64,000 nt of DNA, from NCBI GenBank assembly GCA_963513935.1, contig OY740774.1:96417668-96481667 (forward strand). The letters are read 5' to 3'. A program made the position numbers and the translations under genes. This document shows positions 1 to 9,953 of the stretch, piece after piece. The notes beneath the pieces are model-generated. The model did no database searches and was not told where the DNA came from. It worked only from the letters and a program-made list of their open reading frames with translations. Source of the stretch: Aphrophora alni. Its lineage: Eukaryota; Arthropoda; Insecta; Hemiptera; Aphrophoridae. The first letter of the stretch is position 1. Every line of letters starts with the position of its first letter.

Positions 1-750
1 TTTTAAATTCATTCAAATAAAGAGATATAAAATACAATAAAATTCGAGTCCAATAATAAAGCAAAAGTAACAGATTGGAAAGGAATAAATAATAGGATTC
101 ATATTTATGTGTATTAGAATAAGAATATCAATTGTTAGTTTTAGTTATTGTTAAAATTGTTTAATATAGTAGATTTTCAGTTTGTTAAAAGAGAAAGCAT
201 TTAATAGAAATTGTCAGAAAAGGCGACATTAATTGTTGTAAAAGATTCGAAAGAAATCCATTGTTTCTCAAAATTAAAATTAAATTGTAGACTCTTAAAT
301 AAATTTGTTAAATTTCATTGTTGAATATTTTAATTAAATCTAACCCATTCAAAGAAACTCATTACATTAGAAAGAAGAAAAAGTAAGTGCTCACCAAGTA
401 TAAAGTTAAAAATTCAAAACAGAGCAAATTTTGGTGTTAATGAATTAAAGAGCTCCAAAGGGCACACCCTTTGAAAAAGAGTCTGGAGTTTTAAGAAAGG
501 TAAGCTAGTATAAGAAGTGAATATATTAATATAGTAAAATTTCCTGTGTTAGCATAAGTTGATTAAAATAAATTATTCTTGTGTGACATAAGAATCAAGA
601 GCCTTATCAAAACTATTAAACTGCGAAGGAATCACTCTCTATTAGAAAGTAGATCGCGGGGTTGTAGTTGGGGTAAGGTCTTGCAGCGAATTGTGTCCCC
701 CGTAAGAGTGTCTGTCTGAAGAGTCAGTAGCCGGGGGGGGGTGCGTTGCA
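1..750 (+). mobile_element. 3' part of the 5' LTR of the outer LTR retrotransposon
   Basis: The segment repeats at 12545-13296. Reading both copies side by side I see only a length change in the G-run (9 G at 733-741 against 11 G at 13277-13287), so the insertion looks young. The LTR ends in CGTTGCA at 744-750 and is followed two bases later by a primer-binding site. The start of this LTR lies upstream of the window; if the 3' LTR is 2398 bp long without its insert, about 1650 bp are missing here. Promoter and polyadenylation sites were not resolved. Confidence 0.85.
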
Positions 751-752
751 AG

Positions 753-777
753 TGGCGTCCAACAGCGTAGGCTCGAA
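753..777 (+). promoter_or_regulatory. Primer-binding site, tRNA-Lys-like
   Basis: TGGCGTCCAAC followed by GGCTCGAA begins two bases after the LTR end. This resembles the complement of the 3' end of insect tRNA-Lys (TGGCGCCCAAC... GGCTCGAA), the primer type used by gypsy-like elements. There is at least one mismatch in the first 11 bases and more in the middle, so the tRNA assignment is an inference. Confidence 0.6.
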
Positions 778-920
778 AGTAACCAAACAAAAAATTGTTA
801 AAATTACTTTAGGGTTGAAAACGAACAGCTTAAATTCATTAAAATCAAAATTAAAACTTAAAACTTAAAACTTAAATAAATAAACAGTAGTAAACCTAAT
901 AAATAAATCTAAATAAAAAA

Positions 921-2225
921 ATGGCAGCTCCGAAAGAAACAGAAACGGAAATGCAGAAGTTCATGAGATATTTCCAGGCGAAAGAAAAAGAACGCGAAGC
1001 TAGGGAAGAGGCAGATAAAAAAGAACGCGAGGAGAGAGAAAAAGCACGCGAATCGGAGAGGAAAAAAGAGAAAAAAGAACGCGAAGCTAGGGAATTAGAA
1101 AGGGAGACTAGGGAAAACGAAGAGAAAAGGGAACGCGAAGCGAAAGAAAGAGAACGCGAAGCAAGGGAGTTAGAGGAAAAAAGAGAACGCGAAGCTAGGG
1201 AAATAGCACGCGAAGAAAGCGAACAAGCGAGTAGGGAAGAACTCTTACAAGCTGTAGGTGGTTTAGGAGAAGACGTAAAGAAAAATTTTGAAGCAATTCA
1301 AAATAGAGTCGGAAATTGCGAAGACGAAATAGTCGTTTTGAAAGGGGAAATTCAGGAAATAGGGGAAACAATTAAAGGTCAGGATGACAAAATTAAACAA
1401 AATAAAGTTAATTGCGAAACGTTAAGCAAAAATATAAAATCGTTAGAAACCAAAATGAGACAGACAAGTATAGGGCAAAATTTAGTAGGGGCTGGGAGAA
1501 GCGTAGTATACGTACAACCCGGTGCAGCAGGAAATAAAACTGTCGAATTTTGGGGAAGTTCTAAAGAAAGTCCAATGAAATTTCTAGCCGAAATAGAAGA
1601 GATTTTCATGGAAATCGATCCACAATTAGACGAAGGGGAGAAATTAAAAATCGTGGAACGACACATAAAAGGGCCGGTAATAGAATGGTGGAACGTAATA
1701 AAAGATAATAAAGATAGATACGGACAATTTAGGGTTAAATTTATAAAAAATTATTGGGGATATCAAGCCCAGCAACATATCCGAAATTTAATTGAAAACG
1801 GACAATATCGTGATACAGGATATATGTCAAGAGTTAATTATTTTTGCAAAATGGTGGCTAAAGGACAATATCTTGATCCACCAATCCCAGAAAAATTTAT
1901 GATTAATAGAATCATGCGACATTTTGAACAAAAGGTACAATTTGCGAGTATAGGAAGTCATAGCGAAACCGTTGAAAGCGCGATAGAATTTCTTAGAACG
2001 TTTGAAACGATGGAAGGCGAACCACGTAGGGAAGATCGAGAAGAAAGACCAGCGTATAAGGGGAACCTTGATAGGAAAATGGCAGGAGCCATGGACTCTC
2101 AAACCTATCCTAGAACACCTAACCTTAGATCCTATGGGAATAGACCGCAAACAAACCAAAACCAAAGTAACCAAAAACCCAATCCTACACTACCTAACAA
2201 TCCGAGACCCAGTCCAAAAAACTAG
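921..2225 (+). CDS. gag: Gag polyprotein of the outer LTR retrotransposon (434 aa)
   Basis: This frame encodes the structural protein of a Gypsy-type element. Residues 1-110 are a long Glu/Arg/Lys-rich coiled coil with repeated EREAREL-like units. Roughly residues 205-365 look like a Retrotrans_gag capsid domain, with the W-x-G near VEFWGSS, then EWWNVIKDN and a helical stretch FIKNYWGYQAQQHI. The C-terminus is rich in Asn, Gln and Pro. I see no CCHC zinc knuckle, so nucleic-acid binding must come from elsewhere, perhaps the basic tail of the next frame. ATG 921 has AAAAA before it and G after it and is the first in-frame start. The frame is intact. It ends in TAG at 2223-2225 directly behind the heptamer A AAA AAC, which suggests frameshifting into the protease frame. 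The capsid assignment comes from sequence features, not from a search. Confidence 0.8.
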   Translation: MAAPKETETEMQKFMRYFQAKEKEREAREEADKKEREEREKARESERKKEKKEREARELERETRENEEKREREAKEREREARELEEKREREAREIAREESEQASREELLQAVGGLGEDVKKNFEAIQNRVGNCEDEIVVLKGEIQEIGETIKGQDDKIKQNKVNCETLSKNIKSLETKMRQTSIGQNLVGAGRSVVYVQPGAAGNKTVEFWGSSKESPMKFLAEIEEIFMEIDPQLDEGEKLKIVERHIKGPVIEWWNVIKDNKDRYGQFRVKFIKNYWGYQAQQHIRNLIENGQYRDTGYMSRVNYFCKMVAKGQYLDPPIPEKFMINRIMRHFEQKVQFASIGSHSETVESAIEFLRTFETMEGEPRREDREERPAYKGNLDRKMAGAMDSQTYPRTPNLRSYGNRPQTNQNQSNQKPNPTLPNNPRPSPKN

Positions 2226-2287
2226 GTTATAAGGTCCCGGAAAAAAGCAAAAGAAAACGGTTACAGGCAAAGACAGGATTCGGGGCC
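2216..2287 (+). promoter_or_regulatory. -1 programmed ribosomal frameshift signal between gag and protease
   Basis: The heptamer A AAA AAC occupies 2216-2222 in exact register with the gag codons (CCA AAA AAC TAG). After a -1 slip the reading continues as CTA GGT TAT and so on, without any stop, into the protease frame. A possible stimulatory stem pairs GGTCCCGG (2233-2240) with TCGGGGCC (2280-2287): eight pairs including two G-U. The spacer is 10 nt and the loop 39 nt and A-rich. The same heptamer class serves the gag-pro junction of several retroviruses. Confidence 0.7.
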
Positions 2288-3766
2288 GCAGATCAAAATG
2301 TAAAAAATAAAATCAAAACAGAGAAACCTTTAGAAAACTTTTCAAAATTTAAAAATCCAACATTAAAATCAGTAGGGAAAATACAAAACATTTCATGCGA
2401 TATTAGGGAAGAGTTAATGACAGAAGGCGAAAATATCAACATTCAAACAAAATTATTAGAAAAATGTCCGGAAATAAACGTCAAAATTCATCAAACAAAT
2501 ATAAAAGTTTTAGTAGACACGGGAGCGCAGTGGTCGTGTATACAAGCTGAGTATTTGGAGGAGTTAAAAAGACGGGGAAACAAATTTTTAGAAATACCAG
2601 TTTATAACGTCGAAGTAATAACAGCCATTAAACAGAAAAAACAAAGAGTTTCAAAACAAGTATCAATACCCGTGCAATTTAACGACAGAGTAGTAGATAT
2701 AAATTTTCTGGTAGTACCAAAGTTAACTAGTTTAAGTATATTAGGATGTAATAGCCTATTCGAGTTAAACGCGAAAATTAATATGGAGGAAAAATACGTA
2801 ATAATAAATGTAGAAGGGGAAAACAGAAAAATAAATTTCATCGAAGAAGCTAAAAAAGTAACTTCAAAAACCAATCTATTAAATAGATTGGACATAGAAC
2901 AACCGTCAGCTAAAATCTGTGTACGGAAATTGCGAAATCAAATTAGCAATATAGGAGGTCCAAATACTATAATGCGAGCGAATGGGGCGTTATATGTTAC
3001 TACATTACCCAGTGTAGAAGTAAAAAACGAGGGTACCGAACGTGACCAAGCCGAACGTGACAAAAGGGGAGAAAATACCAGAATTGACCAAACAGGACGT
3101 GTAAACAACAAACGTGACGGGAGGAAAGAAAAAACCGAAGCCGACAACATCGAACGAGACAATACAGGAAGGAACAGGAGAAGTGAAAACTTAGAGAGGG
3201 GAAGGGAGTTTGAACTCAAAGGAAAACAGGAGATAAACCTTAGAAACCAAAACACGGTCGAAAGGAAGATGCCAATTCAAGGAAGGAACTTTGAAATCCA
3301 AAAAGAGATTAAAAGTGGAGCAACTTATCCAAGAAGAAGCAGGAAGAAGAGCGAAGCGAGCGAGAAAAGGGAAGAACTATATCCAAAAAAGCTTCAGAGT
3401 CGTGAGTTATTCGTACAAGGGCTAAGCAAAGTCGTCGTAAATAAAGAAGTAAGTCTTAAGCACCAAATACAAAATGGAGACCACGCAAAAATGAAGGGAT
3501 CACTGGTAAACATACCTAAGTTCGAATTGAGCTTAATTCCAAAAGGGGAGTCCAGTAGTCAATCAAACCCAAACCTGAATAAGTTAGGAGCGAACGAAAC
3601 AAAAAAGTTCAAAAATCGAGACGTAACCAAAAAGGTTAAATTCAAAACAAAAGTAAAGCATAGTCAAAAAAGGAAGGGGAAAAATAAATTTAAGTTAAAA
3701 AGGAAAGGAAACGTATTCGTAAAACTAAAAATAAAAAATAAACCAACGGTAAAGTTAAAAAACTAG
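2222..3766 (+). CDS. pro: Aspartic protease with basic tail, expressed as Gag-PR fusion; no RT or integrase
   Basis: The frame is open from inside gag to TAA... more precisely to the stop at 3764-3766; the first ATG is at 2417 (449 aa from there), but entry through the -1 shift at 2216-2222 is more likely. Numbering from ATG 2417, residues 25-130 form a retroviral-type protease: the catalytic motif DTGA at 34-37 preceded by KVLV, and the second conserved motif ILG at 108-110. Active enzymes of this family are homodimers that cut the Gag precursor. From about residue 190 the protein becomes an Arg/Glu/Asp/Asn-rich low-complexity tail and then a Lys-rich end (KVKF, KHSQKRKGK, KLKRKG). No YxDD reverse transcriptase, RNase H or integrase motif follows, so the element would need polymerase in trans. 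Confidence 0.75.
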   Translation, partial: LGYKVPEKSKRKRLQAKTGFGAADQNVKNKIKTEKPLENFSKFKNPTLKSVGKIQNISCDIREELMTEGENINIQTKLLEKCPEINVKIHQTNIKVLVDTGAQWSCIQAEYLEELKRRGNKFLEIPVYNVEVITAIKQKKQRVSKQVSIPVQFNDRVVDINFLVVPKLTSLSILGCNSLFELNAKINMEEKYVIINVEGENRKINFIEEAKKVTSKTNLLNRLDIEQPSAKICVRKLRNQISNIGGPNTIMRANGALYVTTLPSVEVKNEGTERDQAERDKRGENTRIDQTGRVNNKRDGRKEKTEADNIERDNTGRNRRSENLERGREFELKGKQEINLRNQNTVERKMPIQGRNFEIQKEIKSGATYPRRSRKKSEASEKREELYPKKLQSRELFVQGLSKVVVNKEVSLKHQIQNGDHAKMKGSLVNIPKFELSLIPKGESSSQSNPNLNKLGANETKKFKNRDVTKKVKFKTKVKHSQKRKGKNKFKLKRKGNVFVKLKIKNKPTVKLKN

Positions 3767-4586
3767 AGATAAAGGTTAGGATAGTAAAATAATAGTAAAT
3801 ATAAAGTAGAATAGGTAAATTCGTAAATTCATAATCATAAACATCGTCCATAAAAATATGTAATAAATCCAAAAAGAATAAAGTTCAGAATAAATCATAA
3901 CGGTAGATAAAAACCAGCTGTTTCGATAAAAGCAAGGGGGAGAATTGGGACAAGTTGCGTAGGTCAGTTAATAAATAAACAAGCATCCGGAAGACATGAA
4001 AATTGTACAGTAATTAAGGTAGAGAGGGGTTCTTTCGTTATAGCGATAACGGAAATAAGAAATGTCAACATTCAAAGGAATTTCAATCTGTTACTTGGCG
4101 TAATCTAACCTAGCGCGAAATCAATTAAAAGTAAGGATGGCTTGATTTATGTAACTTACCTTAGTGCAAAAGTGATTAAATTTGTGTCAAAATTTATAAT
4201 TTTAAAAAAGTTAGGATAAAGTGTAAATGTGTATAACTATGTATAATCATGCTAAATAGACTGTTTCAGATGAAAGAGAGACGAAATGAACTATCGAACA
4301 TGAAAAATATATATGTATTTGTATAAAATAAGGATTGTTTTCATATGAATATGTCATGTTTATTACCATGTTTTTGAAAATTATATATGTCACCAATTAA
4401 TCATTTATGTTAGAAATAGGATTGTTTTATAGATAGTAAGTTTTCATGTTATATAGGTAATTATGTTTTTTTAAATAGAAAGGAAGTAAATATGTAAAGA
4501 GAATAGAAAAATTTGAGGAACATAAAATTTTAAAATCTAAAAAAGGGATTTTAATGTCAAAATTTTAAGTTTTTGAGAGGGGAATT
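3767..4586 (+). other. Non-coding 3' internal region with two polypurine tracts
   Basis: There is no reading frame of note between the protease stop and the 3' LTR. Two purine runs could prime plus-strand synthesis: AAGGGGGAGAA at 3934-3944 and GAGAGGGGAA at 4575-4584. The second directly precedes TGCAACG at 4587, which is the inverted repeat of the LTR end CGTTGCA, so I take it as the functional tract and the first as an alternative or accessory one. Confidence 0.5.
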
Positions 4587-5714
4587 TGCAACGGTTTAAT
4601 TGAACCGCCTGCAAGGAGCAATTTTGGAAAAGAGCTAAATTCCAAAATTTCAATTAAATCAAATAATAATTGTAGAAATGACAAAAACATTTCTAAAAAT
4701 AAAGTAACACATGTAAAGTTAAAGGGAATATGTAAGTTAGCCAAGCCAAGGTCACGCGCCTTGACAGGAAATATCTAGCGTTCCGGATTGAACAGGAATT
4801 CGTCCATATGTTTCTAATGCAAAAAACATCAAAATCCGAAAACTTAAATTAAAATGATATAATCGTGTAGAGCTAGGAAAACCTAATAATAAATAATAAG
4901 AGAATAAACTCGTCAAATTAATAATAAAAAAGTTATAGCCATAATAAAACGTCATAAAACATAAAAAACCCTTAAAATAAAGAAATTCCAAAATCTAATA
5001 ATAACAACGCATAACCATAATATAAACTAGAAATAAATAAGACTCGAAATCAAAATTTAATAAAAGACCATAAAGTAATTAAATAATAAATAACCAACAA
5101 TGCAGAAAGTACCGTAACTTGTGAAACCCAGAAGCGAGGAAGAAGAGGAAAGCAGTTTTGGAACTTTCAGCATCAGAGGAACAACTTGCAAAAAGAAGAT
5201 TTTCAAAATTTCCAAAATTGGAAAAACTAAATTTTGAAAACTTACGAAATTTTCAAATCTCCGTAAAAGAAAAAATATACGTCGTATCGCTACAAATGAA
5301 GATGGAAAATCATCAGGGAAAGAAGGGCTTCAAAATGAAATCACCCAGAAGAAGATCGAGCGAAGCGAACGGGATATATGAAGAAAAGAAGAATTCGCAA
5401 GTAAAAAATTATAAATTTCAGGAATCAACTTGTCTTGAACGTCGTGCGCATAGTAGGCAGTAGACGCATGGAAAGGGAAAGTTACCAACTTCAACACAAA
5501 TCCACCATAAGAAATTAAACTAATTATAACAAATAATAATAGGAATAGATAATTTAAAATAAGAAAAATAGACAAACAATAGAAGAATAAGCCAAGGAAA
5601 GTTCATCGTAGTGCAAATAAATAAATAAAATTAATTAAATTGTGAAATAAAACAGTAACAATAATCAGTGAAGGTTGGCCACACTGAAAGGCCTAAAATT
5701 CGACGAGTTAACTT

Positions 5715-7783
5715 TGTAGCATTTAAATCCAAAAAAGCACTTCCGCAATAACTTAACTCATTTCGTAAATATACATTCCACTTTCCGTCGCTTGACAGAT
5801 GCTGGCATCTAGCGGCCCGCTCCTAAACCAAGCATCACCTGATACTTGAAACCAAAGTACATTTTCGCCGGTCAAGCTAGCTTCTCGATTACCGGTCCAC
5901 AGTCTACATGCGATAACAACATGGTCGACACTCTTCATAACTCCGTTAGCTAAAAGTTTTTCTTTCTTCTCTCAAAATTACCGTCTTTCTAAAACATCAT
6001 GTTAAATTACTAATTGTGCGCCTTAGTCTAATAATCTGGTTCAAAAATGTTAAAATTAACCATCATTTTCTCGGTACTACCTCACGTGATCTGCGACAGG
6101 ATTTACCAGGTACTTCAACCTTACAGATTTTGTCATATTATAAATTTTGTTAATTTTTAAAATAATTTGTTAATTATCATGTATTCTTTAAAATATGTAT
6201 TTCATGTTTTATTCAATATTCTATTTCCTTTTGAAACTAAATGATTATAAAAATTTTCTTTTCTTAAAACATCATTTACAAAATCTTGCAAAGGCACATT
6301 TTACGTTTTGAACATTTTTGTGAAATAAGTGCAAACTAGTGTTGAACATTAAATGATCAGAATATGAACATGTCAAATATAAAACAATTGAGGAAATTTC
6401 TTCTAAATCAGAAAATTTCGTTTTACAAGCTTTTGCAAAATCTTACAAGTCTTATACAAGCTTTCTTTTAAACAAAATTAAAATATATATAAATAGATTT
6501 ATAATAATCTAAGAAGCTTTTAAGTACCATCTTAACGAATTTCGGTTATACAATCAATTTTCTTTAATTTTGGCAAATAATCAGATATTTCTTTAATGAT
6601 GAACATTAATGCTAAAACATGTCTGATTTTGTACAGACACTAAAAGAACATGTTTTTTGCTCACAGCTAATATGCTGGTAGGACAAATAGGAGAAATTGG
6701 AGAAATAAAGAAATTCTTGTCTCACATTGCGCAAACCAACGAAACATCCTAACAAGTTTCGTCCTGTTGGCAAAACACGTTTTTTTTGTATAACGTAACT
6801 TCACATTTTCAAGTGCATAAAAGTGATGTCTTTTTCTACAGCTGACTTTACAGAACTTTAACTAACTCATTTTGTATATGTGCCTAAATTTACTTTCGCA
6901 AATATGTGTTCCTTAAGACTATTTTCTAAATGTAGACCTGTGTAGTTAATTATAAAATATATATAAAAAACAATTTTTGGGTGGAGCCTGCATGCAATTT
7001 TCGGTCCTAACAACCTCCAAGAGGTTAATTTCCAAATTAAAATAATTGACGTCAATTAACAAAATTTCAAAATTCTAAATTCCTTTTTTTGTTTGTTTAA
7101 AATATATAAATTTATTTGGCCAATATAGTTTTTAAGAAATTTTTCAAACCAGTTATATTATGTATCTTTAGTTTAGTGATAAACATGTTAACTATAGATA
7201 TGATTTTTGAACTTAAAATATCAAACTCTTTTATATTTTGTTAAATTCTGTAATTGTTTAAAAAGAAACTATCATCTTATAAACTAAAAAGGGGGGGATA
7301 AGTTTTTTTCTTTTTTTTGAATCTTTTGATTAAATTTTTTTTTTATTATTATACTTTTACATTAAGGGCGTATAATCTTTTTTTTTTTGATTAATTATAA
7401 TTCTGTGAATTATTAAGCTGTGCTCATTGTTTTTTTTGTTAAATTTTTGTAACTATAAATATACATATTAAAAGGGGGGATAAATTTTTAGAATCTGTTG
7501 ATTAAATTTTTTTTTCTAAATTATTATATGTTACAATTAAGGGCTTATAACTTTTACAATTTATGATATTGTTAATCATAAGTTTTTTTTTATTGATGAT
7601 TTGTGTCAGGATGTCTTTTGTTGTAAATGACAAAGTCTGAAGCGCCGAAATTTCCTTCTGCTTTCAATAAACTTGAGCCTTGTTAATTACTAAATTTGTC
7701 TTTGTCTTTTTTTTTATTTTTTCTTTTCAAACATTGTTACCATTTTGGTTCCGCCTTTATTAAATTTAAGTCCCCTGGTAACA
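5715..7783 (+). mobile_element. 5' LTR of the nested element
   Basis: This 2069-bp repeat matches 9954-12022. The one difference I found is T at 6676 against A at 10915. A polyadenylation signal AATAAA is at 7666-7671. Minus-strand frames of 61 and 62 codons recur in both LTRs and are not convincing genes. Confidence 0.88.
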
Positions 7784-9953
7784 TGTTTTTGGTAGCAGAG
7801 CGTGGTTTTCTCTAAATTATAAAGTGGTTTATTCTAGATTCTAGTGTGGTTTTTTCTAAATTACAGAGCTTGGTTAATTTTAAATTCTGGAACCGTAGTT
7901 AATTTTCAAAATTTTGCATTGGAACCATCTAAATTTAAATTCAAAATTATCTTTGTTAAACAAGGCTCATTTTTATGTTTTGCAGCTTTTTCAAATACTG
8001 CACAACTGTTGCTGATGAAATTTTTTTTTATATATTTAGTTTAAATATTTAAATCTCTATAAATCTATAGTCTCTTTTTTTTTATTATTTAGTTATTTTT
8101 ATAAACACTTACACAAAAACTTCTAAACCAATTTCGATAAAATTTTTTTTTTTTATTATTTTGTCTGCTTAAATATTTTTTTTTATATATATATATTTAC
8201 ATACACTGCACCCTAGTCATTCACTGAATTTGATCCAGACAGCGGGCTCATTCGGGAATCCAAAAAAAAAAATTTAAATAAATAATAAAATCCAAAAATA
8301 GTTAAAAACAAAAAAAAAACAAAAAAAATTTCAAAATCTCCTTCAAAAAATTTTCTCGAGTTTTCTTTCGCTTGTCTGTATCAATTCAGACTTACACACA
8401 CACATATATACACAACAACTACACTACATATAATTCCTGAGTCCTTCTCTGGCTCTTTAATTTTTTTTTTTTTTTTTTGGGCATCTTCTTAAAAGAAATT
8501 TTATCTAAATTACTTGGTTTATTTTTTTTTAATAATTATCAGCAACAGTTAAGATGGCAGTGGATTTGCTGCGATTAGTGGATTCGTTAAAGAACACGGA
8601 GCTTGTCTTTGAATTTTTTTGTTTTCGTCATCTTGAAAGGAAAATTATTTTTATTTATTTTTTTTTTAATTTTATCATCATGGCGGTGGACTGGTTGATG
8701 CAGATGGTGGCATCTGTTTGATAGTAAATTGAAATGTTGAACACCTTTTAATAATATATCCTTGTGAGCTAAATTTTCTTTTCCAAATCATGTTTCCAAA
8801 TCATGCAAAAAAATTTTTTTTCTTTTCCAAATTATAGGGGCCCAGTTTTTGTATATAGGACGACATGGTTGGCCTGTTTGTTTTGATTAATTTGTTTGTT
8901 TGTTAGTTAGCAGGTCAACATGTTTGTTTCCTGATTTAGTTTTTTGTTAGGGTTGAGAAAACCGGAGTTGGGTTTTCCTCACCATGGGTCACCTTTTATT
9001 TACATATTTACTTTGCTACACCTTTTCTTAATACATCTTTCTTTGTACATCTTTTTTTTTTTTTTGAACACTTATTTTATTTTGATGAAATTTTTTTTTT
9101 TACATAATTTTTTTTGATTAATTTAAATTCCTTTTTTTTTTGGGGCACATGATACACATACATAAGACCTTAAGTCAAACACCACATGCCCTGCCTTGGG
9201 CACTAAAACAATTTTGACTCCCCAACGTTTCATACTGTTTTTTTGTTTATTTTTCAAATGGATTATTTGTTTAGACCCTTCAAAATTCTTTTTTCTCACG
9301 GAAATTGTTAAGAGCCGTGAATAGTTTAAATTTCTCTTCGTATGGGAGAAGAGGAGTTTAAAAATAACGACGCTGAGCATGATCTGACCTAAAAGGCTTC
9401 AGGAGTTTTTCTTTTATTTTTATTTATTTTTGTAATTAAATGTTAAGGTCGGCTCAGAGGATACTCCCCCCGTCTGAGTCCGACCTTTCCTGCAAGTCCT
9501 TAGTGCCATGCACTTTTCCCTCCCCTGGTCCCCGGAGTGGTCACCTCCACTTGGTTTCCCGAGGTGCCACTCCACCCCTTTCCCCACGTACCTTAGGGTA
9601 CAAAGTCAGTTCATGCACAGCAATGTCGACCTTTGCGTCACCCTTCAGCTCTTTCTGTCGGGGGCTTGTCCTAATGATAGATGGGAAGAGCTGAGACGCT
9701 ATAGAAATTTCAAAATTTAATAAGTAAATGCCGAAGGAGGCTACACCCTAGAGTGGTGATTATAAAAGCATTATGAAGCGTTGTTTCTATCAGGTGCCCC
9801 GTTTCAAAATTTTGCGGAAGGCCCTTCTGGCCCCTTCTTTAGAATCTTCTGGAGGCCCTTCTGGCCCTTTGCACCTTTTTCAAAATTTTGCGGGAGGCCC
9901 TTCTGGCCTCTTTTCTGACTACACCCTAACTCCGTCTTTCGGGGGGGGAGAGC
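7784..9953 (+). other. Internal region of the nested element, non-coding
   Basis: The first 1.6 kb is T-rich with many T-runs and no reading frame of note. From 9440 the composition turns C/G-rich, with short overlapping frames of 60-84 codons that I do not recognise. At 9805-9905 the block CAAAATTTTGCGG plus AGGCCCTTCTGGCC occurs twice, with a third partial copy between them. The region ends in the purine run GGGGGGGGAGAG (about 9941-9952), the likely polypurine tract. Confidence 0.6.
7790..7801 (+). promoter_or_regulatory. Primer-binding site for initiator tRNA-Met (nested element)
   Basis: TGGTAGCAGAGC starts six bases after the LTR end. It is the exact complement of the last 12 bases (GCTCTGCTACCA) of insect initiator tRNA-Met, a common primer for LTR elements. 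Confidence 0.8.

Noticed and set aside
1379..2174. Minus-strand frames opposite gag
   Set aside because: Shadows of the gag coding frame; no domain, no independent start signal.
2602..3255. Minus-strand frames opposite the protease
   Set aside because: Shadows of the protease frame and its low-complexity tail.
3946..4586. Start of the outer 3' LTR at 3946 after the AAGGGGGAGAA tract
   Set aside because: TGGGAC at 3946 does not pair with the LTR end CGTTGCA, whereas TGCAACG at 4587 does; retained as an alternative.
5158..5463. 101-codon frame inside the outer LTR
   Set aside because: Lies in LTR sequence, starts with a non-ATG codon, Lys/Glu-rich from A-rich composition, no domain.
5753..7055. 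Minus-strand 61- and 62-codon frames in the nested LTR, repeated at 9992-11294
   Set aside because: Their recurrence is due to LTR duplication; the frames are short and have no domain.
7790..7801. tRNA gene suggested by TGGTAGCAGAGC
   Set aside because: Only the complement of the tRNA 3' end is present, at the position expected for a primer-binding site; no cloverleaf.
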